NCBI GenBank assembly: GCA_949358305.1
Contig: OX442315.1
Location: 1-64,000 of the forward strand
Reading direction: 5' to 3'
DNA length: 64,000 nt
Source: Strigamia acuminata
Taxonomy: Eukaryota > Arthropoda > Chilopoda > Geophilomorpha > Linotaeniidae
Shown: positions 10,401-21,679 of the stretch, piece by piece
How positions within the stretch are numbered: the stretch's first letter is position 1
How the letters are laid out: each line of letters opens with the position of its first letter
Notes under the pieces: generated by a model
What the model was told of the DNA's origin: nothing
Database searches by the model: none
The model's input: the letters and a program-made list of their open reading frames with translations, nothing else
Translations under genes and position numbers: made by a program

Positions 10401-11534
10401 GACGTGGCCACCCGATGGCCGGAGCTGTACGCCCTCGCGAAGCCCTCGGCTGAAAACATAGTCGAGTGCCTTTACGACGTGGCAATGCGATTTGGGTTTC
10501 CCAGAAAACTCATTTCGGATAACGGCCCCCAATTCCGATCGAGAATATATAAGGACTTCTGTAGAAAATTTAAAATGGATGCATCAAACACCTCCACGTA
10601 TAATCCTCAGACAAACCCAGTCGAGAGATTAAATAAAGACATAAAATATGCGCTGACAGTATTCACCGATATTCACAATCGATGGGACGAATACCTGCGA
10701 GAAATTGCTTTCAGCATTCGCTCAACCGTGTCAAGAACACGCGAATTCTCACCGGCGTACCTCAACTTCGCCCGCGAATTAAGGATGCCATGGGACCCAC
10801 GCGTTGCCGAAGCTGTTAACGTATTAGACCCATCGAGCCCACATGAGTACGTGTGCCGGTTGGAACAGACTATATCCGACACATACCAGCATATGATGGC
10901 GCATATTTTCAACATGAGAGAAAGAATCGCAGATAAAGAAGGTGATCTCGCTTTCGCGAACTTTAAAGTGAATGATCTAGTGTGGAAGGAGGCACACACG
11001 TTGTCCAATGCAGCGAGGGGCATCGCCGCAGGTTTAGCCGACAAGAGGGACGGTCCCTATGTAATTGTGGCCGAACACGGCGGCAACGCATACCAACTAC
11101 GCCGCTTAGAGGACAACAAAAATTTTCAGTCGATACATGGCCGAGATTTAAAGCCATATCTGCCAGAGTTTCCCCAAGAAATCTGGCTGGAAGGTCAGAC
11201 ACACAGCGGCCAAGGGGGCACCGTGGTCGACACGTTCCAAAAAACAAATGAAGCTGAAAATATAGCGGAGGACGAGGATGAATTCTTCGACGCCGAATCT
11301 CCGGCCGACGAGGCTCCAGCACAGCCGGAGCAAGCAATTTCGGAGAGGGAGGAAGCAGAAGAAAGTACTTCTGAAATGGAAAATAAAAAAATTAGTAATG
11401 AGAAAAATGCCAACACATCGGAGATGAACGAGCAAGTAGAGTCACGATCTACGAGCACGTCGAAAATCAACCTTCGACCACGACGAAGCAATAATCCGTT
11501 CATTCGGGACGGCAAAGTCGTGGGGAAGAACTAA
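7398..11534 (+). CDS. pol: N1 Pol (protease, RT, RNase H, integrase), -1 frame
   Basis: The frame is open from the slip site to 11534 (1379 codons), with no good ATG near its start, consistent with a Gag-Pol fusion. Order by residue from the slip: aspartic protease LLDSGADRSFI at about 116; reverse transcriptase with CIDYRPLN, AFYSPIG and catalytic YLDD at about 461; RNase H with HTDASKIGLGAAL at about 611 and TDHQALSWL; integrase zinc finger H-X4-H...CPRCQAC from about 912; core D at about 978 (SIDLMGP), D at about 1038 (SDNGPQF) and E at about 1074 (NPVERLN). A chromatin/GPY-like segment and an acidic tail follow. I count 34 residues between the second Asp and the Glu, one fewer than usual for Gypsy. 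No stop or frameshift breaks it. Confidence 0.93.
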   Translation, partial: KKLPSAGVAEINSASSAPAAEIKKKKYHTGPAGHALAEAQIKDRIQAVPKKEEKVTLTGMQVRTKPEVDMDWTDLPFNLEVEPQTLRVFHCNVTKAHCETLCMLPVEIENQKLFGLLDSGADRSFISEDIVKDLDIGKKVAQVNANVELLTANGYVKPKGVVRIMIDWTGGNLSHPFIVLPSHDKVFLLGMDIMAKLKIQPNPITRSWNWISPEGERSVPVVPQKLLDEAKDKEEYGRGLRKFVQDYDFAAFALELQRSNVVDTLVEEAALRVNEASLLRRVLRKHERILTKTPGRTTEATHEIVLTTDKPIRVPYKGMNPQKRDIVTQMCQDMLDKGIVTQALGEYAMRIVLVMRPGSEPRLCIDYRPLNAITVIDPIQMPSIDSILRELSPFKWVTTMDLSKGYWQVELKPEDKLKTAFYSPIGRLMFNVMPFGLVNAPSTFQKLIESVLGDMLHDFVWAYLDDITITSDTFEEHIDHIDRVVSRLAKAGLHIHPGKSKFCRKELAFLGYRIGVEGIAIDPEKVKAINGFPAPEDIKGVQRFMGMVNFFGRLLSGLAEVAAPITDLLRTDKEFEWTVQCEAAFSTIKQMLADVEKMPLPDLNRPFVLHTDASKIGLGAALLQTHVYNGISQEVPCMFISRKIQGAEKNYTATELECLAVIWAVRKFRDYLEYTNFEVQTDHQALSWLMKLKEPSGRLARWQLELMACDITITYRPGKYNHVADALSRAPASDPQGPDDDGEDDTHLLYCPTPRRIWRLRKANELPVMEPEDRTFCGFWTRTYQPAGTNNSTSEIQSPPPGETHKTLLRAFTAKIEEKTQYAPPTRREFVEHQAADTKCQIITQYLLNGEFPEGMTNLHRRKQFVKEATSYLIDDELLVKYHPTFQDDLSGAGNSVKVVVPASLHTRLLWLMHGHPLASHSGVARTLYRVKQLFFWPGARQKITKFIRHCPRCQACRPRDKVARNAMSLGPYAPFDCLSIDLMGPKPTTGNKNMYILVIMDVATRWPELYALAKPSAENIVECLYDVAMRFGFPRKLISDNGPQFRSRIYKDFCRKFKMDASNTSTYNPQTNPVERLNKDIKYALTVFTDIHNRWDEYLREIAFSIRSTVSRTREFSPAYLNFARELRMPWDPRVAEAVNVLDPSSPHEYVCRLEQTISDTYQHMMAHIFNMRERIADKEGDLAFANFKVNDLVWKEAHTLSNAARGIAAGLADKRDGPYVIVAEHGGNAYQLRRLEDNKNFQSIHGRDLKPYLPEFPQEIWLEGQTHSGQGGTVVDTFQKTNEAENIAEDEDEFFDAESPADEAPAQPEQAISEREEAEESTSEMENKKISNEKNANTSEMNEQVESRSTSTSKINLRPRRSNNPFIRDGKVVGKN

Positions 11535-11914
11535 AAATAAAAGAAAATGTGATAACATGGAGCGAAGGCCTTGTAAAATAAAAAGATTTACTTACGAGAG
11601 CTGCTGCACATGTTGAGACGCGAAAATTTGGCTAAGTCCAAACTTCGCAACGAATTGTCGCAGTCACCACTAACAGACGAGAAGTTATGACGTAGCGGGC
11701 GACCACGTGACAACGAAACCACGCGGTCGACCCCGTAGCGTCATTGCCAGCACGGCGGATCTCGCAAAATACGAGACGCGTTCGAGACCCACAATTCTCA
11801 GCGTCGATAGGCCTAGTTTCCGACTGTTTTTAACACGACGAGACGTGTTTTTGCTTCTCCCCCAAAGAGAAAGACAAAGACCTCTCAAACAAAACTTCAT
11901 TTTCCTAAATTGAA

Positions 11915-14900
11915 ATGGCCGATCGACGCAACCCACGATTAGAGCCGAGCGCATCGTCGAGAGACGAGAGCGACGGCCTAATCGTAAATGCAGAAGAAGA
12001 TGAGAATTGGGACGAACAACCGCCGTTGCAGGTAAATTAGTGTGATTTCCCCAGAGAAATCACATAATTCTTTGAATCTGTTGCATCCAACCCAGATTGG
12101 AGCGTGACTTGTGACTGATATATTTCTTTCTGTTTTATTGTTGATTTAAGGCTGGCTAAAAACCCGAGAGTGGACCCAGATTCACCTCGGAGTCAAGGCC
12201 GCCAAAAAACTAGAACAAAGGAAGTGTTCGCGGAATGGCGTCGTGGCAAACCAAAACCAAAACTAAAGGTTTTCTTTCTTTTAAATTTAAACATCGTAAT
12301 AAATTAAAATACGATTAGAGTTAAAATAAAAAAGTTTAACGTAAGAAATTAAAATTTAACGATCGGTTTTGCCTGCGACCCCTTCCAAAAAAGCGGATCA
12401 CCTGAGTTCAAAAGTAGTGTTGGATCAGCGCTACGACGGCGGAGATCATCGCAGAACTGCGAAACAAGAAAATAAGACCGACGGCCGCAACAAAAGAAAG
12501 GAGTTGCTGCCACCGTCGATCTTGAGCATATTTCTGATCCCCATCGTTAACTGGGATTTATTATATTAATCTTGTGATCTAAAATTATTCAGGTCGACCC
12601 GCTAGAATCGTGGGACGCCCTGCCTCCGACGGCGTCAACCGCCAACAACATCTTTCGCGGAGCCCTGCCGATCTACCTGCGGCAGGCCTATCCTGCGGAG
12701 ACCAGCGCCTGGAAAATTCGATTGATGTATTCCAGGACCCTCGAAGAAAAATTCGAGCGATCGAAAACGCTGGTCGAGTGCATGACGAAGGAGATGAGGG
12801 AGCGAGTGGGGCCGCGGATCCCACCCGATGCGGATCCGCCGAGCCCCGTTTACTCCGGGTACCTGGAAGAGGCTTACCCAGGCACGGTGGCCGAGCTGCA
12901 CACCTCCATAGGTGGAGCGAGGCCCCGACCTTGGCAGCCCGCCAGAGAATAGTGGACGACGAGATCAAACGCTTAAAGCGCACCGAGACTCACGGAGTAA
13001 CCCGAGTTCTCGAGAGAAACGGTTTCTCCCCCGAAGAAATATGTAGATGGCTTCGCGACATCGAAGAAGATCATCTGACACCCAGATGGATACCGCCGGC
13101 GAATTTTACGGCCACGCAGTCTGAGATGTGGCAGTTATACCACGCTGGTATCCTGGGAAGTCGCCGCCATCACAGAAGATCGAAGCGTCCGGCGGAGTCC
13201 GCCCCACGCGGACCCGCACGAAGAAGACAGGCCGTCTCCCCAATAGAGGCCGGCCCGTCAACGAGCCGCGACTACCGCAGCCGCTCGAGCAGCTCCAGTT
13301 CCCGAACTCGAGTTGTCGTGCGCTCGGAGTGTCGCCGAGTAGTAACGCTCGAGCCTGCCTCGCCAGACGACGCGCGGGCTGAGCGAACAGTCGAAACTTC
13401 CGCCCACTGGGCTGCGAGGACCGAGACACACCAAGATCGAGGAAAGAAAAGATCCTCGTTGTTCATGGCGATTACCACACAGTCGTCAGATCAATCCTCG
13501 TCGCGACGAACCGTCTCATCACACCAGAGACCGAATTCTCCGACGGACGTCCCCCAGAGGACGGCCCAACGAAGATCCGTCGCAGCCAGCACCCGGAGGA
13601 ATCGAAAGCGCAAAGTACGTCAGAAGTTGCGAGCACAATCCCTGATAGCTAAGGGATTAGAGAAGGAGCGAGAGATGGCCGCCGCGAAAAGGTCCGAACC
13701 CCAGAGTCTCGGACCCACGGCTGGACCGTCCAGGCGCCAAGCAGAGATTGATTTGGGAGAGTTGACGGAAGAGCAAATGTCCCCAGATGAGTCGGACAAA
13801 GATGGGCCGGTTACAAAACAGGATCTGGCCGTAGCATTGAAGAACGCCTTCCGAGGATACGCGGCCAACCGGCCGTCGGGCTCAACACCGGCTGTGCCCA
13901 CCGCGCTTGTGCCCCCACAAGTGCAATCGCGATGGCCGCCACTCCTCGAGGGTACAAACCCAGCCGTGACCGCTTGGACCCCTCCCCGGATGATTCCGGT
14001 GGGAGATCCAGCTCCGAAGCGGGTAAGATACGATAATCTACCCGGGCTGGGCCGTCCACCGTCACCCCCAACGCCACGAGTGTGTCGACCTTATCGCAAC
14101 GCCGAATGGTACGCACAGCGAGAGATGGACGCTCGATGCCGGCGTGAAGCGGCCTATCCCCCACTCGGCGAGCTGCAGGAATATCTGGCCGAATACGAGA
14201 ACCCCGCGATTGCCGAGTTGGCCATACGACAGGCCGACGCCGCCCAAACTCACCACATCAATTGGGCGATCGAACAGATGCGGACGCTGTCACAACAATT
14301 CAGTGACAATCCGGACCGCGCTCACCCCTGCCATCGGAGCAGTTTGAATTTGGCCGTGACGAACGTCATGGCCCAGCTGCTGTCCCTGGGCGTCTTCTTG
14401 GACAGTCGGCAGGCTATGGCGGCCTGGACAATCGTCGACCGTGAGGGAGTTCACCTTCCTCGGGCGTTGTACCAGGTATGGGCCGGATGGACTCCTGAGC
14501 CCGCCTCGCTGCGCTTCGACCTGGCCAGGAATACGGAGAACCCAGGCCTGCAGTTTTCGAAGATGCGTTCGTTGGCATTCCGCTACCGGAACCCCGGAGT
14601 CCACCCTTCCTTGTTGCGAACAATTCGGGAGGCTCCGGAGATACCGGGAACGACAGCGAGCCTCCCACAGGCCATCGAGACCGCCCCCCCAGAGGCGGCG
14701 GTCCAACCATACATACCGACCCCAAAGCCGGTATTCCCAAAGGAGAAGCGGTATGCGAATCGACCCAAATTGATTCCGAAGCGCTCCAACCGAGGACCGC
14801 GAACTCCTCCGCTGCCCTCTCCTTCGCCACCAGCGGCAGAGCTGGCCGCTCTTACAACAGAGCCGGCTACGCCACCGTTGGAGAGTCCAATGGAGATTCC

Positions 14901-15378
14901 ACTTCCTCCATCGCCTCCGCCGCCCCCAGCAGCGCAGCTTTATTTGAGGCTGGGAGTGGAATACCCCTTCCTTCAGATGTCGGAGTTCACGCGACAACGC
15001 ATCATTGACTCCGATGATCACGGCGAGTCGGTCCTCAAATGGCTGAACAGAGAGGCCCGATCTACCATGGACGCCGTCTTCCATCGCCGAATCTTGCGAG
15101 CCCACCGGAAACCCGGATCGAGCGCCGAGTCGCGAAGGATCCGGCTCGTTCCCGACCGATTCCCGGCATCCACCCGGATTTGGATCCACGAACGTACGGG
15201 GCTGATTGGCGAGCCGGTCGGCGGTCACCCGCAGTACTTCATCAACGAGCGACAGAATCCTGCGGATCTGACAACCTCTCTGCCCCCGGATTTACCACCG
15301 CCGCCCCCGGCAGTGCCACCAGTGATCCTCCGCCCATGCAGAGAAGTGCTGCCGGCTCTTCGCAGAGGAGAGCGATAA
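11915..15378 (+). CDS. N1 third ORF, apparently spliced, unknown product
   Basis: I do not recognise this protein. Exon 1 (11915-12031) has 39 codons from ATG, acidic towards the end, stopping at CAG|GTAAAT. Exon 2 starts at 12593 after ATTATTCAG and keeps phase 0. Its frame runs to a stop at 12952, while the frame open to 15378 overlaps it and looks coding from about 12920 (TLAARQRIVDDEIKRL). One base must be gained or skipped between, so either this copy has an indel or there is another -1 shift. The product would be near 960 residues: Arg/Ser-rich, then a folded-looking part (about 14090-14620), then Pro-rich with polyproline. I see no signal peptide, membrane span or fusion peptide, so an envelope role is unlikely. 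Its place after pol, before the 3' LTR, is where env would be. Confidence 0.6.
12032..12592 (+). other. Probable intron in the N1 third ORF
   Basis: The segment begins GTAAAT after CAG and ends TTATTCAG. Removing it keeps the reading frame between two coding-looking exons. It also holds two coding-like stretches, at about 12152-12270 and 12369-12569, which may be alternative exons or decayed coding sequence. Their splice borders do not give a consistent phase. Confidence 0.5.
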
Positions 15379-15408
15379 AATTGAGATCGCTCCGATCCGA
15401 GATCGAAG

Positions 15409-15420
15409 CTGGAGGAGGGA
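15409..15420 (+). other. N1 polypurine tract
   Basis: The purine-rich GGAGGAGGGA run ends two bases before the 3' LTR, where plus-strand priming normally starts. Confidence 0.6.
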
Positions 15421-15422
15421 CG

Positions 15423-16242
15423 TGTGGTGACCCAGTTGGATAGGTGTCCCCCCAGAGCGGATACTTGTCCTCTGAGTCACTGTGATTGAAGAGTCGTTCC
15501 CCCCCGAGTTGGCTCCACCTCCCCATGGCAGGTGTGTGCCCCGAGGGGGAGGAAGCGGCTGGTGGTCAGCCCCCATTGGTTGATCGCCGGCCCTTCACCC
15601 CACTGCATAAAAGGCTGTGTTTCCCGCCCAAAGGCAGAACTTACACAAACGACACCAAGAACACAGCAACTACCTCACCGTCAGGCCAACTTCAACTACA
15701 AGTTAGGATTGATCGAGGATCGCTGAGTAAAGTGCAAACTGTAACTCTCACGAAGTCACTTGCGAGCTATTCCTGCGAAAGTACGAGAATAGCCCTTGTG
15801 AAATCACCCAGAATAATCGCCCAGACGATTATTCGCCGAAGTAAGTGTCCGAGTGCTTTGTAGGGAACCCCAAAGTTCCTAGACGAGGCCTCTGCGACGC
15901 TAAACCGACCCTAGACAACAGGCACGGATAGAAGACTCGAAAGAGCATTCCACCGCGTCCGTGAAGACGAATCCGTGACGAATTAACGACAACTCGAGAT
16001 GCCGCCTTTGTTCCGCCGACCACGCGGAATCGACGACGCCATCTTGAGAAATCCTTTGTTCGACGCTGACCACGTCGACTCTAGAATTATTACTGAGTGT
16101 ATTTTAAAGGCATAAAGCCTGGTGAATAAATTACCTGTTTATTTACATACATTTGGTATTCATTTGGGTATTTACATAATTGATCACAGGTAAAGTATTA
16201 CACGTTAGCGCTATTTAAACCTATACAAAGTAGGACGCGACA
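15423..16242 (+). repeat. N1 3' LTR
   Basis: This is the 820-bp second copy of the LTR at 3377-4196, with the same TG and CA ends. It is followed by the GTTT duplication, then integrase sequence of Gypsy copy A. Confidence 0.95.
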
Positions 16243-16246
16243 GTTT

Positions 16247-17141
16247 GCACAAAACTACGTCAGGATACCATCCAAGGACAAACGGATTAACTGAGAGATT
16301 TAACGGAACATTCGCAAAAATGTTGCAAAGTTACGTTAACGAAGAACATACTGACTGGGACGAATTTCTTCCATTTCTTCTGTTTTCATACAACACGGGC
16401 GTTCATGAAACAACAGGATATACACCACATTATTTACTTCGTGGATATGATGTAGATTTGACAGTAGATGTTAATTTGTACTTGCCACAGAAAGAATATA
16501 CATTAAGAACAGCAAAATTCATTCGAGCAGCCAGGAAGATTGCAAATGAAAGACTTGAAAAGCAATCTGCAAAAAGTAAGAAAAGATTTGATGAAGATAG
16601 AGTCAACAAAGAGTTTGAACCAGGTGAATTGGTTTATTCGAAAACCATCAACAGAAAAGTTGGCTTATCTGAGAAACTTTTACCGCAATTTTCCGGCCCT
16701 TACGAAATTGTGAGAAGAACAGCACCAAATGATTATGAAATAATTAATTCAACAAGGAAGAAAAGTGACATAGTGAATGTAGAAAGGTTAAAACCCTATA
16801 AGGAACGAATTGAAGAAGAAATAGATGAAGTTCTGAAAGATATGCCAGAAAAGAAAGTGAAATTTGCTGATAAAGTAAAGAAAATCAGTAAAAAAGGACA
16901 AATTGTAGAAGAAAACATCGAAAAACCAGTTGAAATAACGAAAATCAAACCAAGAGAACGTTACATAGACGATACAGAACAAATCTCGTTAAAATCGCTA
17001 TTTGAACAACAGCCTTTGATAGGAACTAATGAAAATCAACTTAAAAATCCGCCACAAGATGGCGCAAATACACAAAAAGACGATTTCCGGTCGCGCAGAC
17101 TCAGACCGCAGAAACGAAAAGACTACCGCCATTGCTATTGA
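16247..17141 (+). pseudogene. Gypsy copy A pol, 3' piece (integrase C-terminal part)
   Basis: This continues the frame broken at 3376. It starts in the integrase core next to the catalytic Glu (TNGLTERFNG) and has the C-terminal GPY/F-like module (EKLLPQFSGPYEIVRRTA). A Lys-rich tail runs to a stop at 17139-17141. About 86 bases of 3' untranslated sequence follow before Gypsy copy B starts at 17228, so the polypurine tract and 3' LTR of copy A are missing. Confidence 0.88.
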
Positions 17142-17227
17142 TTCTTGCTACGGTGAACACGAACTCATAGTGTGACCCGGAAACAATCTTTATTTTTGAC
17201 TATTCATTTATATTTTGTGTATGATAT

Positions 17228-17715
17228 TGTTACGTGGCCCGCTTGGCCTAATTGGACCACGTAATGTTTACTTGTTTATTACTAAACATTATCTAATTAC
17301 TAAGAGTGAAATGAACAGTCAGAGTTTGAGTTGAAACAAAACAGTATTCTTTATTCTTTAAATATAAATCATAAACTAAAGCATGAATACAAATTATGAA
17401 ACTAAACCTAATTAACCTGAAATACATATAACTTAAGAGATATGATTAACACTTTGATTTCAGTTCAGATTGGAGGGAAACGGTCACTCCACGCCAATTG
17501 CTGGCTGTTGCTAACCGTTTAGAAGCCCGGGATGGACTGAGTTCTCAGAGCCAAAGTGGCTCTTTTATAACCAGATTCCCCCCTCAGTTAATCATAATTG
17601 AACAGGCCGTGATGCAATCATCACGCACACTGTCTAGTGATAGATTCTAACAACTCCAATAAGATTTGTGCTGGTTCGAGGCGATCGGCAGACGACGCGC
17701 CTCAACCGCATGACA
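17228..17715 (-). repeat. Gypsy copy B 3' LTR
   Basis: On the minus strand it begins TGTCATGCGG and ends CCACGTAACA (488 bp). It contains GGTTATAAAAGAGCC, a TATA-like box, and AATAAAGAAT, a polyadenylation signal. Its terminal 48 bp recur at 39939-39986. The terminal segment is an imperfect palindrome, TTACGTGGCCC...GGACCACGTAA. Confidence 0.88.
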
Positions 17716-17716
17716 A

Positions 17717-17731
17717 CTCCCTCTTTTAATT
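17717..17731 (-). other. Gypsy copy B polypurine tract
   Basis: On the minus strand AATTAAAAGAGGGAG lies one base before the LTR start. This fixes the element orientation and the LTR boundary. Confidence 0.75.
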
Positions 17732-18484
17732 TTTTGGTCTCCAAAAACAAAACTAATTCAAAATCTAAACCAATTTAATGTTAATCATACCTAAGATTTT
17801 CTAAACAATCAAAATATGAGTCCCACCCCCAGTGTTAATCATATCTTTACATATCTTCACAAAACAAAATCAAATTTCAACATTTTAATTTTTAAAACAA
17901 TCATAGTGAAATTTCAGCACTTGTCCATCAAAATTACACAAAAATAACACTTTTTGGATTTTCCATCTACATTATATTACTTTTTTTTCTGGTTTTCTAT
18001 AAAATTATAAATTCACATTTTAAAATGAAAATACACACACAAAAAAAAATTAAATTAAAAGTTCAGACGAGAGGAGGTTTGAGCTGTCCAGTCTCCTCTT
18101 CGAATGGCTCCAGTTGTATTTGGGCTAACTCGTACAAAGTTCAATGTCTCAGGTGAATTGACCAATTTTCCAGATTAATTCTAGTTGAATTCCAATTCAA
18201 CATCTAGTCTATTTATTGTAATTATTATTCAAACTAATGGCTATGGATTAATTAAATATGCATGAAAAATGTCCAAATTTAATAATTCTAATGCAGCTTT
18301 CTCAAAACTATCCACGTTGGTTTCGTTTCAAATTCCTCAATTTCCGCAATGTTATTCTTCAATTCAATTGTTTCAAAACAATACCTACTTTCACACAAAC
18401 ACCCGTCGAAAATGTAGTTATTCAAATTTAAACCAGGCTTTGTCTCAATTAACAGCAATATGCTTGCGTTTATTTCAACAAAAC
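17732..18484 (-). other. Gypsy copy B 3' untranslated region
   Basis: AT-rich sequence between the pol stop and the polypurine tract. Copy C has a small extra ORF at the matching place (40776-40973); here I can see only short acidic remnants and no intact frame. Confidence 0.5.
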
Positions 18485-20057
18485 CTAGTAAAATGTAGTG
18501 TAATCGCGCCGTTCCTGCTTTCGAAGGCGGCGTGACCGGAAACTGCCAATTTCAGGAGGTCGCGCGTGCGCGTCGTTGTCGATCGCACTTGCGACACCTG
18601 GTGACGGTTTCGATAATTGTTTTTTCTCATTTTCTACCGGAAGTTCGCTATCAAATAGGCCTCGCAATGATATTTGGTCATCATCGTCGATGAAACGTTC
18701 CGTTGCCGCAGAAACAGGTTTGTTTGACGAACTTTTGTTGTTTTCCGTGACTATTTCATTCTGTTTGTCTGTTTCTGTCAAATCTTCGGCAAATGTAACC
18801 TTTTTAGATGTTAAAGGTTTCATGATGTCATCTGAGATTTCTTCTCTTGCTTTATACGGTTTTAATCGCTCTATATTTACAATATCCATCTTCTTACCTG
18901 ACGAACTTCGAATTTCGTAATCATTTGGCGCTGTTCGTCGTACAATCTCATATGGGCCAGAGAATTGTGGCAGGAGTTTCTCACTCAAACCAACCTTTCG
19001 ATGTGGTGTTTTCAAATAAACAAGCTCTCCTGGATCGAATTCCACATGTACTCTGTCCAAATCAAAGCGTTTCTTGCTTTTTTCACCTTGTTCTTGTATC
19101 CGTTCATTAGAAATTCTTCTCGCCTCCCTGATAAATCTGGAAGTACGCAAAGTAAATTCTTTTCGAGGAAGATTTAAGTTGACATCCACGTTGAGATCAG
19201 CTTCATAACCTCGCATTAAATAATAAAGGGTATAACCTGTTGTTTCATGGACTCCAGTGTTATAAGAGAAAAGAAGAAATGGCAAAAATTTATCCCAATC
19301 CGTGTGATCTTTATTTACGTAATTTTGCAACATTTTTGCAAGTGTTGCATTAAATCTTTCCGTGAGCCCATTTGTTCTTGGATGGTATCCGGAAGTGCTC
19401 TTGTGGAGGGACTTGAATAATGCAGATATCTCCTTAATCATCTCATTTCTGTATTCTGTTCCCTTATCACTTAAAATCTCTCGTGGGCTTCCTTCTTTCA
19501 ACATGACTTCATAAACAAGTGATTTCGCTGCTTCAAGAGCTGTGCAAGCTGGTGCTGCTCTAGCTATTGCAGTGCGCGATAAATAATCCGTAATAACGAA
19601 AACAAACTTGTTTCCCTTGTCAGATGTTGGAAAACTTCCTAATGTATCTATGGCGACTCTTTCGAACGGTCTCGACACTGTCGACCACGGTTGCATCAAT
19701 CCTTTTGGTGGCGTTGTCATAGTTTTTGCACTTGCACATGATGAACATGAGAGTACGTGATTCCTCACGTCCCTATAGATCTTAGGCCAGAAGAATCTTG
19801 TTCTTATCCTCTTCCACGTTTTATTAAGGCCTAAATGAGCTCCAGTAAGTCCGTCGTGCATTTCGACTAATACGCACCTGCGTAAATGCTGCGGAACATA
19901 CAACAATTCTTCCGTGTTTAAGGAATCAAATTTCTTCTTCTTAAACAATGTGTCGCCTTGAAGTACGAATTGCTTTAGCGTTCGTCTTCTGTTGCGCGGA
20001 AGTTGCTCATTTTTCTGCAAGGTTGTGATGATTTCCAAAATCTTCTGATCTTTACGC
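18485..20057 (-). pseudogene. Gypsy copy B pol, integrase half
   Basis: The minus-strand frame starts at the BEL-1 junction and runs to a stop at 18485. It contains the integrase HHCC finger (MHDGLTGAHLG ... CSSCASAK), the core with AIDTLGSF, SDKGTEYRN and TNGLTERFN, the GPY/F-like module (LLPQFSGPYEIVRRTA) and a basic C-terminus. All three catalytic acids are present. Codons further upstream in the same frame (to 20131) are BEL-1 LTR sequence, not part of the gene. It was functional-looking before the insertion, as there are no internal stops. Confidence 0.9.
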
Positions 20058-21619
20058 TGTTGCAGGTCAACAAGACAGACAGAAAGGAATGGCGATGCGT
20101 ATCCAAATTCAAGACACTTGAGCTCGCCCAAGGTCGTATGACGTGGTTAGTACGAAAATCGCACTGGAAAGCAATAAATCCGCAACAAATGGCATTGTTG
20201 AACCGCTGGAACAATGTGGAGAACACCTGCACCAAGTATCCAATAGGTGGCGGAAACATAAGTTGGCCTGAGAAATTTTAAACTACTCACTACACATTGG
20301 ATGTGTTTGAAAATAAGCCTAAAACAAGAGCTAATAAAACACAACACATTTATTCAAAGGTTGGTTAATAACTGATGAAATTACAGCAATTAGATTGGTT
20401 CTTTGAGAACCGCACATGCGCAGTACCGAATATGGCACGCGCCAGGCTGATAGCGGCGAAATAAAGATACACGAAAGATTCCGTTACCATGGTAACGGAG
20501 GAAACAAGATTACAGCAAAGTTGGCATTTGCTTAAAAATGCACTAAAAATACATTGAATTACATGGAAATGACCACAAGAATGCAGTGAACAAAAAAGCA
20601 AATCACAACAATGTCAGAAAACACGTTAAACAATGAGATAAATGCAATAAACCGATCTCGGAAAGAAAGGATTGACGATAGCCAATCACAGGCCAGGAAA
20701 ATGACATAACGATCACATTTGAATTTAGATCGGTACAAAAGTACAAAATTATGAAAGAAAACACACAGAAAATTAACGCAATGTAAAAGTAAATGCAAAT
20801 TATGTGATAAAAAATACAAAAATAACGGTTACATTGTGTAATCGTCGCTTGGGACAAACATGGCGACCGGCGAACATAACAAAGGTGTTGGATCAAACAT
20901 GGCGTCCGGCGAACAAAACATCGGCGGCAAAATACACGTAAAATGAATGTAAGAACACTAAATGTATATAATCAATAAAGTATCGATTAAATTATAAGAA
21001 TAATTATCAATTCTCTTCACAAAACATCGGAATAAAACACACAGATTGAATAAATACGAAATTATCGGCCGAACGAACATTCCCGGCTGCGCTTTTATGG
21101 CAGACGGAAACAAACGTTCAAACCAATCAAACGGAACTTCCAAAGCAGTTTTGATGCATCTAGATAGAAAGAGCATGTTTTAATTAGTAGAAACGAATGT
21201 TTAATAAAATTCCAAATGATTAGAAAAGTACCAAACAAAAGGTTAGAAGACGGAACCGTAACTTTACGGGAAACAGAAATATGACGTCACTAGCATCGCA
21301 AATGTATGCTAGGAAACGAAATTTGCACCAAAACAGTTCGAAATCAATACAAACTCTCAAAAAACAAGTGAATAAGTCAATAAATGCACGGAATAAGATA
21401 TTTGAAATCAATACAAAGCATAAACACTACTAAATATTGAAAAGTATGAATAAAAATCAAGTCAAAACACTTTAATAAGCAATAAAAATCAGAAAAGTGA
21501 AAAAATACCAATTAGGCAAAGGAAATTAAAACACTTAAAGATTTCAATCAACTCAAAGCAAATGGTGAAAAATATTGACAATAAAAATAGCACAACAATA
21601 TCTACGCTGTCTTGCAACA
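20058..21619 (-). repeat. BEL-1 3' LTR
   Basis: Direct copy of 34017-35578, 1562 bp. Two CATGGCG(A/T)CCGGCGAAC-like repeats occur near 20858 and 20899. The many short open frames are duplicated in both LTRs and are not genes. Confidence 0.93.
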
Positions 21620-21679
21620 GCGAATTGCCGGCGAGAGGACAGAGAAGGAGAACCACACACAAAGTCTTATTAGAATAAA

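Larger units (their letters stand above)
3377..16242 (+). mobile_element. Complete nested LTR retrotransposon N1 (Gypsy type)
   Basis: The element is 12,866 bp with two 820-bp LTRs (TGTGGTG...GCGACA) that I find differing at only two positions. It is flanked by a 4-bp duplication, GTTT, at 3373-3376 and 16243-16246. It lies in the integrase gene of Gypsy copy A. Order: LTR, tRNA-Pro-like primer site, gag, pol in the -1 frame, a third ORF with an apparent intron, a purine tract, LTR. RT and integrase motifs and the RT-RNaseH-IN order place it in Ty3/Gypsy. Near-identical LTRs mean a recent insertion. The long gag and the extra ORF make it unusually large. Confidence 0.93.

Noticed and set aside
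12610-15378. Third ORF of N1 as an envelope gene
   Set aside because: The position fits env, but I see no signal peptide, membrane-spanning segment, fusion peptide or furin-type site. The composition is Arg-, Ser- and Pro-rich.
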